Source: Leifsonia shinshuensis (GTDB lineage: Bacteria > Actinomycetota > Actinomycetes > Actinomycetales > Microbacteriaceae). Taken from it: DNA of 64,000 bases. The notes beneath the pieces were generated by a model. The model did no database searches. It was not told the origin of the DNA and was given only the letters and a program-made list of their open reading frames with translations. The stretch is from assembly GCF_014217625.1 (NCBI RefSeq), contig NZ_CP043641.1:2232001-2296000 (forward strand), written 5' to 3'. A program made the position numbers and the translations under genes. Shown one piece after another: positions 50,931-61,100 of this stretch; within the stretch, counting starts at the first letter, position 1, and every line of letters starts with the position of its first letter.

Positions 50931-52004
50931 GTGCTCGACCCCGTGGCCGTCGACCCGGCGACGGATGTCGCGCGGCGGGCTCTGAGTGAGTTCGGCATCC
51001 CGTCGGAGGCCGGACTCCGGCTCGTCAACCGCCGGGAGAACGTCGTCTTCCGCGTCACGACCGCGACCGGCGACTGGGCGCTGAAGGTGCACCGGCCCGG
51101 GTACCACACCGACAGCGAGATCGAGTCGGAGTCGGCGTTCCTCCAGACGCTGGCCGGGGCCGGCGTGGGCGTGGCTCGACCGCTCGGTCTCGGCGACGGC
51201 ACCCACGTCGCGCACGTTCCGGACCCGCTCGGCCGGGCCGTCCAGGTGTCCCTGCAGGAGTGGCTGCCCGCCGCGACCCCGCTCGGGTCGTCGCCCGAGA
51301 CCTTCACCGGGCGCGCGAGTCCGGCCGCCGCCGGCCTCCGGGAGCTCGGCCGCACGATCGCCCTCCTGCACGACTGCGCCGAGCGCTCGGGCGCGCCCGC
51401 CGGCTACGACCGGCGCGCGTGGGACGCCGCCGGACTCTGCGGACCCGACGCGCTCTGGGGACGCGCCCACGACCTCCCCACGCTCTCCGCCGAACAGCGC
51501 GCGACGCTGGCGCGGGTGGAGGACGTCCTCGCCCGCGACCTGGCCGGACTCGACCGCACGGCCGCGAGCTACGGCCCCATCCACGCCGACCTCACCCTGG
51601 AGAACGTGCTCGTCTCGGACGGCCGGGTCGTCGTCATCGACTTCGACGACTGCGGCGAGGGCTGGTATCTGTTCGACCTCGCGACGGCGTGCTTCTTCCT
51701 CACCGGGCACCCGCAGGGCGACGAGCTGGTCGCAGCGGTGCTCGACGGCTACCGCTCGCAGCGGCCGCTCACCCGCCACGACGCCGGCGCCTGGCATCCG
51801 CTGCTGCTCGCCCGGGCGCTCTCGTACCTCGCGTGGTCGGTCGAGCGTCCCGACGAGGAGGCGACGCGCTTCCACCTCTCCCACCTCCTCCCCCATATCC
51901 TCCGCGCCTCGACGCTGTACCTCGCCACCGGCCGTACCGGCTGGCCCGACCTCGATGTCGCCCGCCTGACGTCCCCGAACCCCACACCCGGAGCAGCCTC
52001 ATGA
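50931..52004 (+). CDS. APH-fold kinase (amino-alcohol or hydroxylysine kinase-like)
   Basis: This 357-aa phosphotransferase of the aminoglycoside-kinase/choline-kinase fold shows the Brenner motif HADLTLENVLV (catalytic Asp) and the metal-binding VVIDFDDCGEGW; the glycine-loop region is RENVVFRVTTATGDWALKVHRP. The start is GTG 50931 and the stop overlaps the next ATG by 4 nt. Kinases of this subgroup pair with class III aminotransferase-like phospho-lyases (in mammals hydroxylysine kinase with phosphohydroxylysine phospho-lyase). It probably phosphorylates the hydroxyl group of an amino alcohol such as ethanolamine or a hydroxylated amine. Substrate not provable. Confidence 0.75.
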   Translation: MLDPVAVDPATDVARRALSEFGIPSEAGLRLVNRRENVVFRVTTATGDWALKVHRPGYHTDSEIESESAFLQTLAGAGVGVARPLGLGDGTHVAHVPDPLGRAVQVSLQEWLPAATPLGSSPETFTGRASPAAAGLRELGRTIALLHDCAERSGAPAGYDRRAWDAAGLCGPDALWGRAHDLPTLSAEQRATLARVEDVLARDLAGLDRTAASYGPIHADLTLENVLVSDGRVVVIDFDDCGEGWYLFDLATACFFLTGHPQGDELVAAVLDGYRSQRPLTRHDAGAWHPLLLARALSYLAWSVERPDEEATRFHLSHLLPHILRASTLYLATGRTGWPDLDVARLTSPNPTPGAAS

Positions 52005-53287
52005 CCGACCTCCTGACCCGCCGCTTCGGCACCCTCGGCCCGTACAGCCCGCTCTTCTACGACCGGCCCCTCGAGTTCGTGCGCGCCGAGGGGGTCTGGC
52101 TGACCGACGCGAACGGCGACAGGTACCTGGACGGCTACAACAACGTCCCGCACGTGGGCCACGCGCACCCGCGGGTCGTCGCCGCGATCGCGGAGCAGGC
52201 CGCCACGCTCAACATCCACACCCGCTACCTGAACGACCGCGTCGTGGACTACGCCGAGCGGCTGCTGGCGACCTTCGACGCCGCGATCGACCGGATCGTG
52301 TTCACGAACAGCGGCTCGGAGTCGAACGACCTGGCGTTCCGGATCGCGACCCAGCACTCCGGCGCGTCCGGCATCCTGATCTCCGACTTCAGCTATCACG
52401 GCCACACCCAGGCGCTCGCCCGGGTCACGACCGGGCTGCGCACGCACGAAGGACTCGGCCCGCACGTGCGGACGCTGCGCATCCCCGACCTCGACGGGGC
52501 CGACCGCGGACGGCCCGCCGAGGAGGTACTCGACGCCGCCCTCCGGGAGGCGGACGAGGCGATCGCCTCTCTGCAGGCGGCCGGCTTCGGCGTCGCCACC
52601 GTGCTCTTCGACTCGCTGTTCTCGACCGAGGGGCTCAACCGGGTGCCGTCCGGCTATGTCAGCGGGCTCGCCGCCCGGGTTCGCCGGGCCGGCGGCCTGG
52701 TGATCGCCGACGAGGTGCAGTCCGGCTTCGGCCGCACGGGCCGGAGCTTCTGGGGCCACCGCAACCACGGCATCGTCCCGGACCTGGTGACGATGGGCAA
52801 GCCGATGGGCAACGGCCACCCGCTCGGCGGCGTCGCGATGCCGGCGGCCCTCCTGGACGAGTTCGGCCCGCGCAACATGTACTTCAACACCTTCGGCGGC
52901 AACCCGGTCTCCGCGGCGGCCGGCCTCGCGGTGCTCGACGTGCTGGAGGACGAGGGCCTGGTGGAGCGGGCGCAGCGGAACGGCCAGGTCATCCGCGAGG
53001 CCCTGGCGCGGCTGGGCGCCGAGCACCCGTGGATCGGCGCCCCCAAGGGCGACGGCCTGTTCTTCGGCGTGGAGGTCTACGACCGCCCGGCCTTCGCGGC
53101 GGGCGCGCTGCCCGACCCGGCCCGCACCAAGGCGGTGGTCGAGGCCATGCGCGACCGCCGCGTGCTCATCAGCCGCATCGGCCGCCACGACAGCGTCCTC
53201 AAGATGCGCCCGCCGCTCGCGATCCAGGCTCCCGAGGTCGACCTCCTGCTCGCAACCTTCGCCGACGCCCTCACGTCAGTCGCCTGA
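52001..53287 (+). CDS. Class III aminotransferase/phospho-lyase-like PLP enzyme
   Basis: This 428-aa fold-I PLP enzyme of aminotransferase class III has YNNVPHVGHAHP at the N-terminus, TNSGSESNDLAFR, the PLP Asp in VIADEVQSGFGRTG and the Schiff-base Lys267 in VTMGKPMGNGHPLGG. Coupling by ATGA to an APH-fold kinase is the hallmark of O-phosphoethanolamine or phosphohydroxylysine phospho-lyases, which turn the phosphorylated amino alcohol into an aldehyde, NH3 and phosphate. It may instead be a normal omega-transaminase. The aldehyde would go to the aldehyde dehydrogenase in the same operon. Confidence 0.78.
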   Translation: MTDLLTRRFGTLGPYSPLFYDRPLEFVRAEGVWLTDANGDRYLDGYNNVPHVGHAHPRVVAAIAEQAATLNIHTRYLNDRVVDYAERLLATFDAAIDRIVFTNSGSESNDLAFRIATQHSGASGILISDFSYHGHTQALARVTTGLRTHEGLGPHVRTLRIPDLDGADRGRPAEEVLDAALREADEAIASLQAAGFGVATVLFDSLFSTEGLNRVPSGYVSGLAARVRRAGGLVIADEVQSGFGRTGRSFWGHRNHGIVPDLVTMGKPMGNGHPLGGVAMPAALLDEFGPRNMYFNTFGGNPVSAAAGLAVLDVLEDEGLVERAQRNGQVIREALARLGAEHPWIGAPKGDGLFFGVEVYDRPAFAAGALPDPARTKAVVEAMRDRRVLISRIGRHDSVLKMRPPLAIQAPEVDLLLATFADALTSVA

Positions 53288-53300
53288 ACGCCTAAACGCT

Positions 53301-53357
53301 CGAAGGGCACGTAAACGCCCCTAAAACCCAGTTTTAGGGGCGTTTACGTGCCCTTCG
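53301..53357. terminator. Perfect 27-bp inverted repeat between convergent genes
   Basis: The arms 53301-53327 and 53331-53357 are exact reverse complements with a 3-nt loop (CCA), 13 nt after the aminotransferase stop and 8 nt before the permease stop. It can end transcription from both sides. It is longer than a usual terminator stem and contains GGGCACGTAAACGCCCCT, so it may also be a repeated extragenic element (see findings). Confidence 0.75.
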
Positions 53358-53365
53358 GCGGATGG

Positions 53366-54883
53366 TTACAGCTCGGGGGCGTTCTGCTCCTCGGTGCCGT
53401 GGCCGATCTGGGCGTAGACGCGCGGGTTGCGGCGCTTGAGGACGTAGCCCCAGACCACCCCGATGACACCGGAGAGGATGACGATCGCCGGGAGGAGGAA
53501 CGTGGTCGCCGACGGCGGCGCCGTGGGGTCGCTGGTCAGCAGGGTGTTGAAGTACACGACGATGAGGACGAAGACCGCCGTCAGTCCGAGCCCCGACACC
53601 ACCGGGGCGACGACCCGCTGCCAGGCGCCGAGCCCGTGGTGCGAGCGGCGGAAGAAGCCGATGACCGCGAAGGACACGATCGCCATCAGCAGGACCAGCC
53701 CGAGAGCGCCGGTGTTGGTCAGCCACGAGAACAGCGTCAGCACCGGGAACAGGATCGCCGGCGCTCCCTTCGGCGGCACCCAGCCGACGCTGGCGAGCGC
53801 GAACGCGGCGATCACGACGAGCGCGAGGACGGTCTGGGCGAGCGACCCGGCCCACGGCGCCCGGCTGTGCGCGCGCACCCGGGCCAGCCACGACGGCAGC
53901 ACGCCCTCCCGGCCGAGGGAGAAGAAGTAACGCGCGACGGCGTTGTGGAAGCTGACGAGCGACGCGAACAGGCTGGTGATGAAGAGCACCTGGGCGATGT
54001 CGCTGATGAGCACGCCGACGTTCGACTCCAGGAACGAGAAGATCAGGTTCGGTCCCTGCTCGGTGGAGTCCTTGATCACGTGACTCGGACCGGAGGCGAT
54101 GGTCATCGCCCAGGACGACAGCGCGTAGAACAGCGCGATCACGCCGACGGCCGTGTAGGTGGCCCGGGCGACCGTGCGCTTCGGGTCCTTGGCCTCCTCG
54201 CCGTAGATCGCGGCGCCCTCGAAGCCCATGAACGCGGCGATGCCGAACGCGAAGACGGCGCCGATGCCGGGCACGAACAGGGCGGACGGGCTGAGCGCCT
54301 GCGCGCTGACCCCCTCCGGCGCGACGACGAACGCCGCCACGTCGTAGACGATGACGACGAGGAACTCCAGCGCGACCAGCACGCCGAGCACCTTCGCCGA
54401 CAGGTCGACCCGGTTCACGCCCAGGACGCCGACGATCGCGATGCAGACGATGATCGGGAGCCACCACGGCAGATCCCAGCCGAACTTCGTGTTCAGGAGG
54501 GAGGCGACCTGATAGCCGAACAGCCCGTAGACGCCGATCTGCATGGCGTTGTACGACACGAGCGCGACGATGGAGACGCCGACGCCGAGCGGACGCCCGA
54601 TGCCCTGCGAGACGTAGGAGTAGAACGCTCCCGCGTTGGTGACGTACCGGCTCATCGCGGCGTAGCCGACCGCGAAGATCGCGAGCACGACGCCGAGCAG
54701 CAGGAACGACAACGGCACGCCGAGCACGCCGGTGACGGCGAAGGTCGTCGTGACGCCGCCGGCCAGGACAGTCAGCGGCGCGGAGGCGGCGACGATCATG
54801 AAGGTGACGGCGGGCACGCCGAGCCGGCGGTGGGCAGCGGTGTGGGGGGTGACGCTGACAGCGGTGTCAGAGGTGGAGGTCAC
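53366..54883 (-). CDS. APC-family amine or amino acid permease
   Basis: This 505-aa transporter has about 12 helices and the APC pattern GVPAVTFMIVAASAPLTVLAGG in TM1, YVTNAGAFYSYVSQGIGRPLG after TM2 and AAFMGFEGAAIYGEEAKDPKRT in TM6. It resembles the amine/amino-acid transporters next to amine oxidase genes in actinobacteria. I prefer GTG 54883 (VTSTSDTAVS) because GGGAGAAG precedes it; an upstream ATG at 54940 would add a poor Arg-rich leader. Its position at the end of the amine-degradation genes suggests uptake of the amine or ethanolamine substrate (inference). Confidence 0.82.
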   Translation of the reverse strand: MTSTSDTAVSVTPHTAAHRRLGVPAVTFMIVAASAPLTVLAGGVTTTFAVTGVLGVPLSFLLLGVVLAIFAVGYAAMSRYVTNAGAFYSYVSQGIGRPLGVGVSIVALVSYNAMQIGVYGLFGYQVASLLNTKFGWDLPWWLPIIVCIAIVGVLGVNRVDLSAKVLGVLVALEFLVVIVYDVAAFVVAPEGVSAQALSPSALFVPGIGAVFAFGIAAFMGFEGAAIYGEEAKDPKRTVARATYTAVGVIALFYALSSWAMTIASGPSHVIKDSTEQGPNLIFSFLESNVGVLISDIAQVLFITSLFASLVSFHNAVARYFFSLGREGVLPSWLARVRAHSRAPWAGSLAQTVLALVVIAAFALASVGWVPPKGAPAILFPVLTLFSWLTNTGALGLVLLMAIVSFAVIGFFRRSHHGLGAWQRVVAPVVSGLGLTAVFVLIVVYFNTLLTSDPTAPPSATTFLLPAIVILSGVIGVVWGYVLKRRNPRVYAQIGHGTEEQNAPEL

Positions 54884-54900
54884 GGGGCTTCTCCCTCGAT

Positions 54901-54957
54901 GGGACGCGCTCAGGGGGATGCGCGATTGAAGACGATCCAATCGCGCGGGCGCGTCCC
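54901..54957. terminator. Nested inverted repeat between mannosidase operon and permease
   Basis: An outer 9-bp pair (54901-54909 with 54949-54957) encloses an inner 9-bp pair (54920-54928 with 54938-54946). It follows the GH92 stop on the minus strand and precedes the permease start by about 20 nt, so it may end the mannosidase transcript or lie in the leader of the permease. The 126-nt gap holds no gene. Confidence 0.5.
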
Positions 54958-55009
54958 GCGCTTGCCGTGCGGTGCACGGCGGTTGACTGCAGCGGAACAG
55001 TTGGCCCGT

Positions 55010-58000
55010 TCACGCCCGCCGGCTGCGCGGGATCACCTCCAGCTGGGTGAGGCGGCAGTCGGAGAGCGCGGTCAGGCGCAGGGCGCCGCGCAGTCCCCCG
55101 GCGATCCGGAAGGCCCTGGTCTGGCCGGGCCAGTCGAACACCTCGTCCTCGTACCGCCCCGCGTCCACCTCCTCGCCGTCCGTCCCGACCCATCCGACCT
55201 GCCAGGAGAGCACGGCAGGCTCGGGGACGGTCACCGTCAGCAGTGACGCGTCGGCGACATCGACCGGCAGGTCGACGGTCTCGCCGACCCGGAGCGCGAC
55301 GGTGGTCTCACCGCTGTCGTCCGTCAGCGGATGCGCGTCCGCGCTCAGGACATCCGTGGCCCGGTCGGCGTACCCGTGCAGCTCGGAGGCGCTCACCGGC
55401 CGGGAGCCCGCCGCCCAGCCGGCCGGGCGATCCGTCAGCTCGAACTCGATCCGGGCGCCGGCCGCGATCACCGCGTGCGGGATGGTCACCGCTTCCCAGG
55501 GTTCGCCGTTCACGCGGACCGCCGCGATGTGGTCGCCCGAGCCCGCGACGACCTCGATCACCGTGACCGGGCGGCCGGGCGGCCTCAGTTCGGCCCGGCG
55601 GACGGAGGGCGGCACGAGCACGTAGCCTCCCGTCGCCGGCGCGAGCGGGTAGAGGCCGATCGTGCAGAACACGTACCAGGCGCTCATCTCGCCGTTGTCC
55701 TCGTCGCCCGGGTAGCCCTGGCCGATGTCGGAGCCAACGAACAGCCGGCGCAGGCTGTCCCGCACCACCGCGTGCGCGCGGTCGTGGTCGCCGGCGAACA
55801 TCGGGACGAACGGGATGTGGTGCGCGGGCTGGTTCGACATCCCGAGCATGCCGGAGCGGATGTCGCGCGCCTCCGTCATCTCGTGGATGGCGTGCGGATA
55901 TGAGCCGCGGTGACGCGACGAGCCGGTCTCCTGCCGAGCGAAGAACCGGTCGAGAGCGTCTTTCAGCCCGTCCTCGCCGCCGTGCAGCTCGACGAGCCCG
56001 GCGCCGTCGTACGGCACGGTGAACATCGTGCCCCAGGCGTTGGTCTCGGTGTAGTCGACGCCCCAGTCGTCCGGATCGAAGTCCTCCGCCGACGCACGCC
56101 AGTCTCCGTCCGGACGGCGGCCGAGGAAGAATCCGAGCTCGCGGTCGAAGACGGCGCGATAGCCCAGCGAGCGGCGGGCGAACCACTCGGCCTCGGCGGC
56201 CAGCCGCGCCGCCTCCGCCGATCCCTGCTCGGCCCGGTCGAGCAGCAGCCGTGCCATCGCGGCGACGCCCCAGTCGGCGATGGCGGCGTCGAGCGTCCAG
56301 GACATGCCTTCGTGCGTGTCGGTGTCGACGTAGCCGCGGAACGCGCCGGGCAGCATCCCCTTGCGGCCCACGCGCCGATCCGGGGACGGCACGGTCGCGT
56401 TCTTCACGGCGCTGCGGTAGGCCTCCACGAGGTCCAGCCCCGGGACGCCTTTGACCAGGAGGTCGGCGAACACCACGTCGCTCGTCGTGCCGGTCATCAC
56501 GTCCTCCGGGCCCGGCGCACTCCAGCGGGGCGTCCAGCCGTCGTCAAGGAAGTGCTGCACGAAACCCTGCGCGAGCGCGCCCGCGTCGTCCGGGGTCAGG
56601 AGGCCGAGGAGGGGCCACGCCGTCCGGTAGGTGTCCCAGAAGCCGTTCGTGGTCGAGAGGTCGCCGGCCGTCGGCTCTCCGGTGGAGAGCGCCCGGTGCC
56701 GCGGCTCGGCGGTCAGCGCGGACTCGCCCGCGCGCAGCGGATGGAGGAACAGCCGGTACAGGCCCGAGTACACCGAGACGAGCTGGTCGTCGGTCGCCCC
56801 GTCGATCACGAGCGTTCCGAGCTTCTCCTCCCATGCGCTCTCCGCGCCGGAGAGCATGGCGTCGAAGCCGCCGGCCGCGGCGAGGTTCGCCTCGGCGTCG
56901 GCGAACGAGAGCGTCGAGATGCCGAGCAGCACGTCCACCGGGTGATCGGCCGCGACGACGACGTAGCCGCGGAGCAGCCCGCTGCGGAACCGGGTGCGGT
57001 CGGCCAGCGCTCCGGCGATCCGGAGATGGAGGTAGTGCACGGGAGTCCCCGGCCGGTCGTCCAGCAGCGCCTCGACGACGGCGTCGCCGCCCTCCAGCCG
57101 CACGCGGGCCTCCCGCAGCTCGCCGTGGTGGTCGAGGATGATCGACGCCCGGTCGCGGCCGGTCTCGAACCCGAACCGCCAGCCGAGCGCGAACGCGCCG
57201 GCCGTCATGGTCGCGTCGACCGCGCCGCCGTGGGGCGCAGCAAGCCGCACCCGGTAGCGGTGCGGGCCGTCGAGCTCGTCGTCGTGGTCGAAGGCCAGGG
57301 CGCGCTCGGCGCGTCCGGTGGCGGGATGCTCCGACGGGTTGGGCATCACCTGGAACACCCCGCGGTCCCCCATCCACGGCGACGGGAGGTGCGACGTGGC
57401 GAACGCCTGGATGGCCGGCCGGTTGTCGGCCTTCCGGTTGTGCGCGTGGAAGGCGTACGGCCAGCGGTTCTGATCCGCGTCGGTCATCGGGAGGCCGAAG
57501 ACGCCGCCGTGCGGGACCGCCACGAAGGGCGCCGTGTTGCCGCGCGAGAACTCGCCGGACGACTGGGTGCCGCGGGTCGTGCGCACGGCGTCGATCGGTC
57601 GGGCCGGGCTCTGCGGCCGTGGCTCGATGGCGACGGCGTCGAGCCAGCCGGTGATCCGGAGAGGCTCGGCCGCGGCCGTCCCGTCGCGGTCTTCGCGCCC
57701 GAGCACCGCCATGGCCTCCACCACGCGTCGGCCCGCGAGCGCGGCCAGCGGCACCGCGCGGCGGTTCCACTGGTCCACCCAGGTCATCCGGGCGTCGTCC
57801 TGCGCCTCGGGCGTAGCCGCCGTGCCGTACTGGTCGCGGAGCGCGTACTCGGAGAGGCGGGTCCCGTCGTCGAGCACCAGGTCGACCGCGAACGCGGTCG
57901 CCGCCCAGAACGACGCCAGGTCGGCCGTGTCCGGCTCGGCAGCGCCCGCGGGCAGGGTGCGCTCCGGGAACCAGTGCCACACCAACTGATCGCCGGGCCG

Positions 58001-58153
58001 GATCACGTGATCGCGGAGGGCGGGGAGCGGACTCTCGACCCGCCCTCCCGCCGTCGTCGTCAGCGCCAGGGCCTCGACCGAGCGGAAGCCGGCGCCGGGA
58101 CGGGCCGCCGGCGCGAAGGCCGGGCCGCCCGCCCGATGACGGGAGGCCGTCAT
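55010..58153 (-). CDS. GH92 alpha-mannosidase, cytosolic
   Basis: This 1047-aa protein has a preceding beta-domain (1-240), the GH92 N-terminal sandwich and an (alpha/alpha)6 catalytic domain. Signatures are STTNGFWDTYRTAWP, YVDTDTHEGMSW, DYTETNAWGTMFTVPYD and the calcium/catalytic GYPGDEDNGEMSAWYVF, then a C-terminal beta-domain. GH92 enzymes are Ca-dependent exo-alpha-mannosidases with inverting mechanism acting on N-glycan or fungal mannan ends. It has no signal peptide, so it acts on imported oligomannose. It is longer than usual (about 750 aa) because of N-terminal and C-terminal extra domains. The start shares one base with the GH38 stop. Confidence 0.88.
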   Translation of the reverse strand: MTASRHRAGGPAFAPAARPGAGFRSVEALALTTTAGGRVESPLPALRDHVIRPGDQLVWHWFPERTLPAGAAEPDTADLASFWAATAFAVDLVLDDGTRLSEYALRDQYGTAATPEAQDDARMTWVDQWNRRAVPLAALAGRRVVEAMAVLGREDRDGTAAAEPLRITGWLDAVAIEPRPQSPARPIDAVRTTRGTQSSGEFSRGNTAPFVAVPHGGVFGLPMTDADQNRWPYAFHAHNRKADNRPAIQAFATSHLPSPWMGDRGVFQVMPNPSEHPATGRAERALAFDHDDELDGPHRYRVRLAAPHGGAVDATMTAGAFALGWRFGFETGRDRASIILDHHGELREARVRLEGGDAVVEALLDDRPGTPVHYLHLRIAGALADRTRFRSGLLRGYVVVAADHPVDVLLGISTLSFADAEANLAAAGGFDAMLSGAESAWEEKLGTLVIDGATDDQLVSVYSGLYRLFLHPLRAGESALTAEPRHRALSTGEPTAGDLSTTNGFWDTYRTAWPLLGLLTPDDAGALAQGFVQHFLDDGWTPRWSAPGPEDVMTGTTSDVVFADLLVKGVPGLDLVEAYRSAVKNATVPSPDRRVGRKGMLPGAFRGYVDTDTHEGMSWTLDAAIADWGVAAMARLLLDRAEQGSAEAARLAAEAEWFARRSLGYRAVFDRELGFFLGRRPDGDWRASAEDFDPDDWGVDYTETNAWGTMFTVPYDGAGLVELHGGEDGLKDALDRFFARQETGSSRHRGSYPHAIHEMTEARDIRSGMLGMSNQPAHHIPFVPMFAGDHDRAHAVVRDSLRRLFVGSDIGQGYPGDEDNGEMSAWYVFCTIGLYPLAPATGGYVLVPPSVRRAELRPPGRPVTVIEVVAGSGDHIAAVRVNGEPWEAVTIPHAVIAAGARIEFELTDRPAGWAAGSRPVSASELHGYADRATDVLSADAHPLTDDSGETTVALRVGETVDLPVDVADASLLTVTVPEPAVLSWQVGWVGTDGEEVDAGRYEDEVFDWPGQTRAFRIAGGLRGALRLTALSDCRLTQLEVIPRSRRA

Positions 58154-61100
58154 CACCGCACCGCGAAGCGCAGCGTGCGCACCTCGAACGGCGACAGGGT
58201 CAGCTCGACGCTCCCCGCGTCGGCCGCCGGCTCCCCGGGCAGCTGCTCCTCCAGCAGCGTCGCGGTGCGCGCGGCGCCGACCGGGGCGTCCACCCGGAGC
58301 CGCGCGGTCGCCCGCCGGCCCTCCGGCTCGTACACGCGCACGATCAGGTCGCCGCTGCGGTCGTCGGCCAGCTTCACGCTCGAGACGACGGCGCCGCCCT
58401 CCACCGAGACCAACGGGGACACCGCGTGCGCGCCGCGGATCGTCCGGGCGTTCTGGTTCATCAGCACGCCCGCCGCGGTCGCGCCGGCCACCGACGTGCC
58501 GATCACCAAGCCGTACCGGTGGGTCTGCACCCCCTGGTCGGTCTCCGGGTCGGGGAAGCGCGGGGCCCGCAACAGCGACAGCCGGAGGGTCGTGGTGACC
58601 TCCCCGTCGCGCACCGAGCGCTCGGTGTCGTAGCCGTAGCTCGAGTCGTTGACCAGCGCGACGCCGAATCCCGGCTCCTCCACCAGCACGAACCGGTGCA
58701 TGGAGGTCTCGAACTTGGCGGCCTCCCACGAGGTGTTCGTGTGCGTGACGCGCTTGTGCGCGCCGAACTGCGTCTCCGCGATGGTGTGCTCCGCACGCAC
58801 GTCGAGCGGGAACGCGACCTTGAGGAACTTCTCGGTCTCGTGCCAGTCGGTCGACTGCTCGAATTCCAGCGTGCGCGACCCCGCCGCGAGCGAGAGGGTC
58901 TGCGTGACCGTCGACGTCGAGAAGGAGCGCTTCACGATGACGCGGGCGACCCCGTCCTCCCCGATCCCGCCCTCGATCGAGTCGACCTCGCGGAGGTCCT
59001 CGACGCGGTTGCGGTAGAACCGGTCGACGTCCCAGGCGTCCCACATGTTCGGGAAGTCCTGGTGCAGCTGGAGGAGGTTCGCCTCTGCGCCGGGGGCGAT
59101 CGCCTCCCTGCCGGTCGCGAGGTCCACCGCCGAGGTGACCAGGCCGTCGTGCCCGACGACCACGGACACCACGCCGTTGCGCAGCCGGAAGCCCTCCGGG
59201 CCCTGGTCGAACCAGACCGGCTCGGCGGCGGACCGCTCGGCGGGCGCGATTGCGTGGGCCTGGAGTGCGCCGAGCGCCGTGGCGGCCGGGTTGGCGACCA
59301 GTTCCTCGTCGCCGGAGCCGGCGAGCGCGGCCAGCGCCGACGCGATGAGCTCTTCCAGCTCGGCGGCGACGGCCGCGTAGGTAGCGACCGCTTCGCGGTG
59401 CACCCACGCGATCGACGTGCCGGGCAGGATGTCGTGGAACTGCAGCAGCAGCACCTGCTGCCACAGCCGGTCCAGCTGCTCGTACGGGTACGGGAGGCCG
59501 GCCCGGACCGCCGCGGTCGCGCTCCACAGCTCGGCCTCGACGAGCAGGTGCTCGGTGCGCCGGTTGCCCTGCTTCGTGCGGTGCTGGGAGGTCAGGGTGG
59601 CGCGGTGCAGCTCCAGGTAGAGCTCCCCGACCCACACCGGCGGGTTCGGCAGCTCGGCACGGGCGCGCTCGAAGAAGGCGTCCGGGTGCTCCCAGGCCAC
59701 GCGGGCGCTCCCCTCGAGGTTCGCGAGCCGCGCGGCCTTTCCGGTCATCTCGCGCGTCGTCCCGCCGCCGCCGTCGCCCCAGCCGACCGGCGCGATCGAG
59801 CCGGTGGCGTGCCGGTTCTCGCGGAACTGGCGCGACGCGCGGGCGACCTCCGACCCGGAGAGCTGCGAGTTGTAGGTGTCCATCGGCGGGAAGTGCGAGA
59901 ACAGCTGCGACCCGTCGATGCCCTCCCATAGGAACGTGTGGTGGGGGAACTTGTTGACCTGGTTCCACGAGATCTTCTGCGTGAAGAACCACTCGAACCC
60001 GGCCCGCCGCATGAGCTGCGGGAGGGCGGGCGAGTAGCCGAAGCTGTCCGGCAGCCAGGCGCCCTTCGGCGCGATCCCGAACTGCTCGCGGAAGAACCGC
60101 TGCCCCTGCGAGAACTGGCGGACGATCGACTCGCCCGTCGGCATCACGGTGTCGGACTCCACCCACATTCCGCCGAGCGGCAGGAACCGACCGGCGGCGA
60201 CGGCGGCGGTGATCCGCTCCCACACCTCCGGCCGGTGCTCCTTCACCCACGCGTACTGCTGCGCGCTCGACATCCCGTAGAGGAAGTCGTCGGTCTGGTC
60301 GATGAGCTCGGTCATGGTGGAGGTCGTGCGCGCAACCTTGCGGACCGTCTCGCGCACGGGCCAGAGCCAGGCCGAGTCGATGTGGGCGTGGCCGACCGCG
60401 GAGATGCGGTGGGCGGACTCCTCGGCCGGCGAGGCGAGCACGCCCGCGAGCGGGGCGCGGGCGTCTGGTGCGGTCTCCGGGATGCGCTGCAGGTCGAGCG
60501 CGTCGAGCGCGTCGTCGAGGGCCTGCAGGATGCGCATCTTCCGCGGTCCGTCCGGGAGTTCCTGCTGCAGCTCCAGCAGCACCTCGATGTCGAGCGCGAG
60601 CGCGTGCACCTCGGCCTCGAACACGGCCAGCTCGATGCGACGCGTCGTGTAGAGCGGCTTCGCCGAGGAGGTGAGGATGTCCCCTTCCTGCGTCGGCAGG
60701 AAGGGGTGGTAGTCGAGCAGCACCGGGTTGGAGGCCGCCTCGATGAACAGCTCGACCTCCTCGTCGCCCTCCGCGCTCTCGGCGACGAGCACCCACTGGT
60801 TGCGCGGGTTGATCGACTTCACCGGTGAGCCGTCCGCCCGGTAGACCAGGCCCTCGCACTGGAAGCCGGGCATGTTCTTGTCGAAGCCGAGGTCGATGAC
60901 GGCCTCCACGCGGCGGCCGGCCCAGGCGGCGGGCACGGCGCCGGTCAGCCGGAACCAGGTGGTGCCCCAGGCGCGGCCCCACGGCGTGCCCACCTCGTAC
61001 GGCGTGTAGTCCAGCGCGAGACCCTCGGCGGGCGGGATCGGCTCGCCCGGCAGCACGTTCCAGGCGATCTCCACCGGCGCCGTCTCGCTGTGGACGGCCG

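Noticed and set aside
53301..53357. Phage attachment site or transposon end for the 27-bp inverted repeat
   Set aside because: No integrase, transposase or direct repeat is near; the position between convergent stops fits a terminator or extragenic palindrome better.
55010..60982. A single 1990-codon frame covering GH92 and part of GH38
   Set aside because: The upstream part is an out-of-frame shadow of GH38. GH92 begins at ATG 58153, overlapping the GH38 stop by one base.
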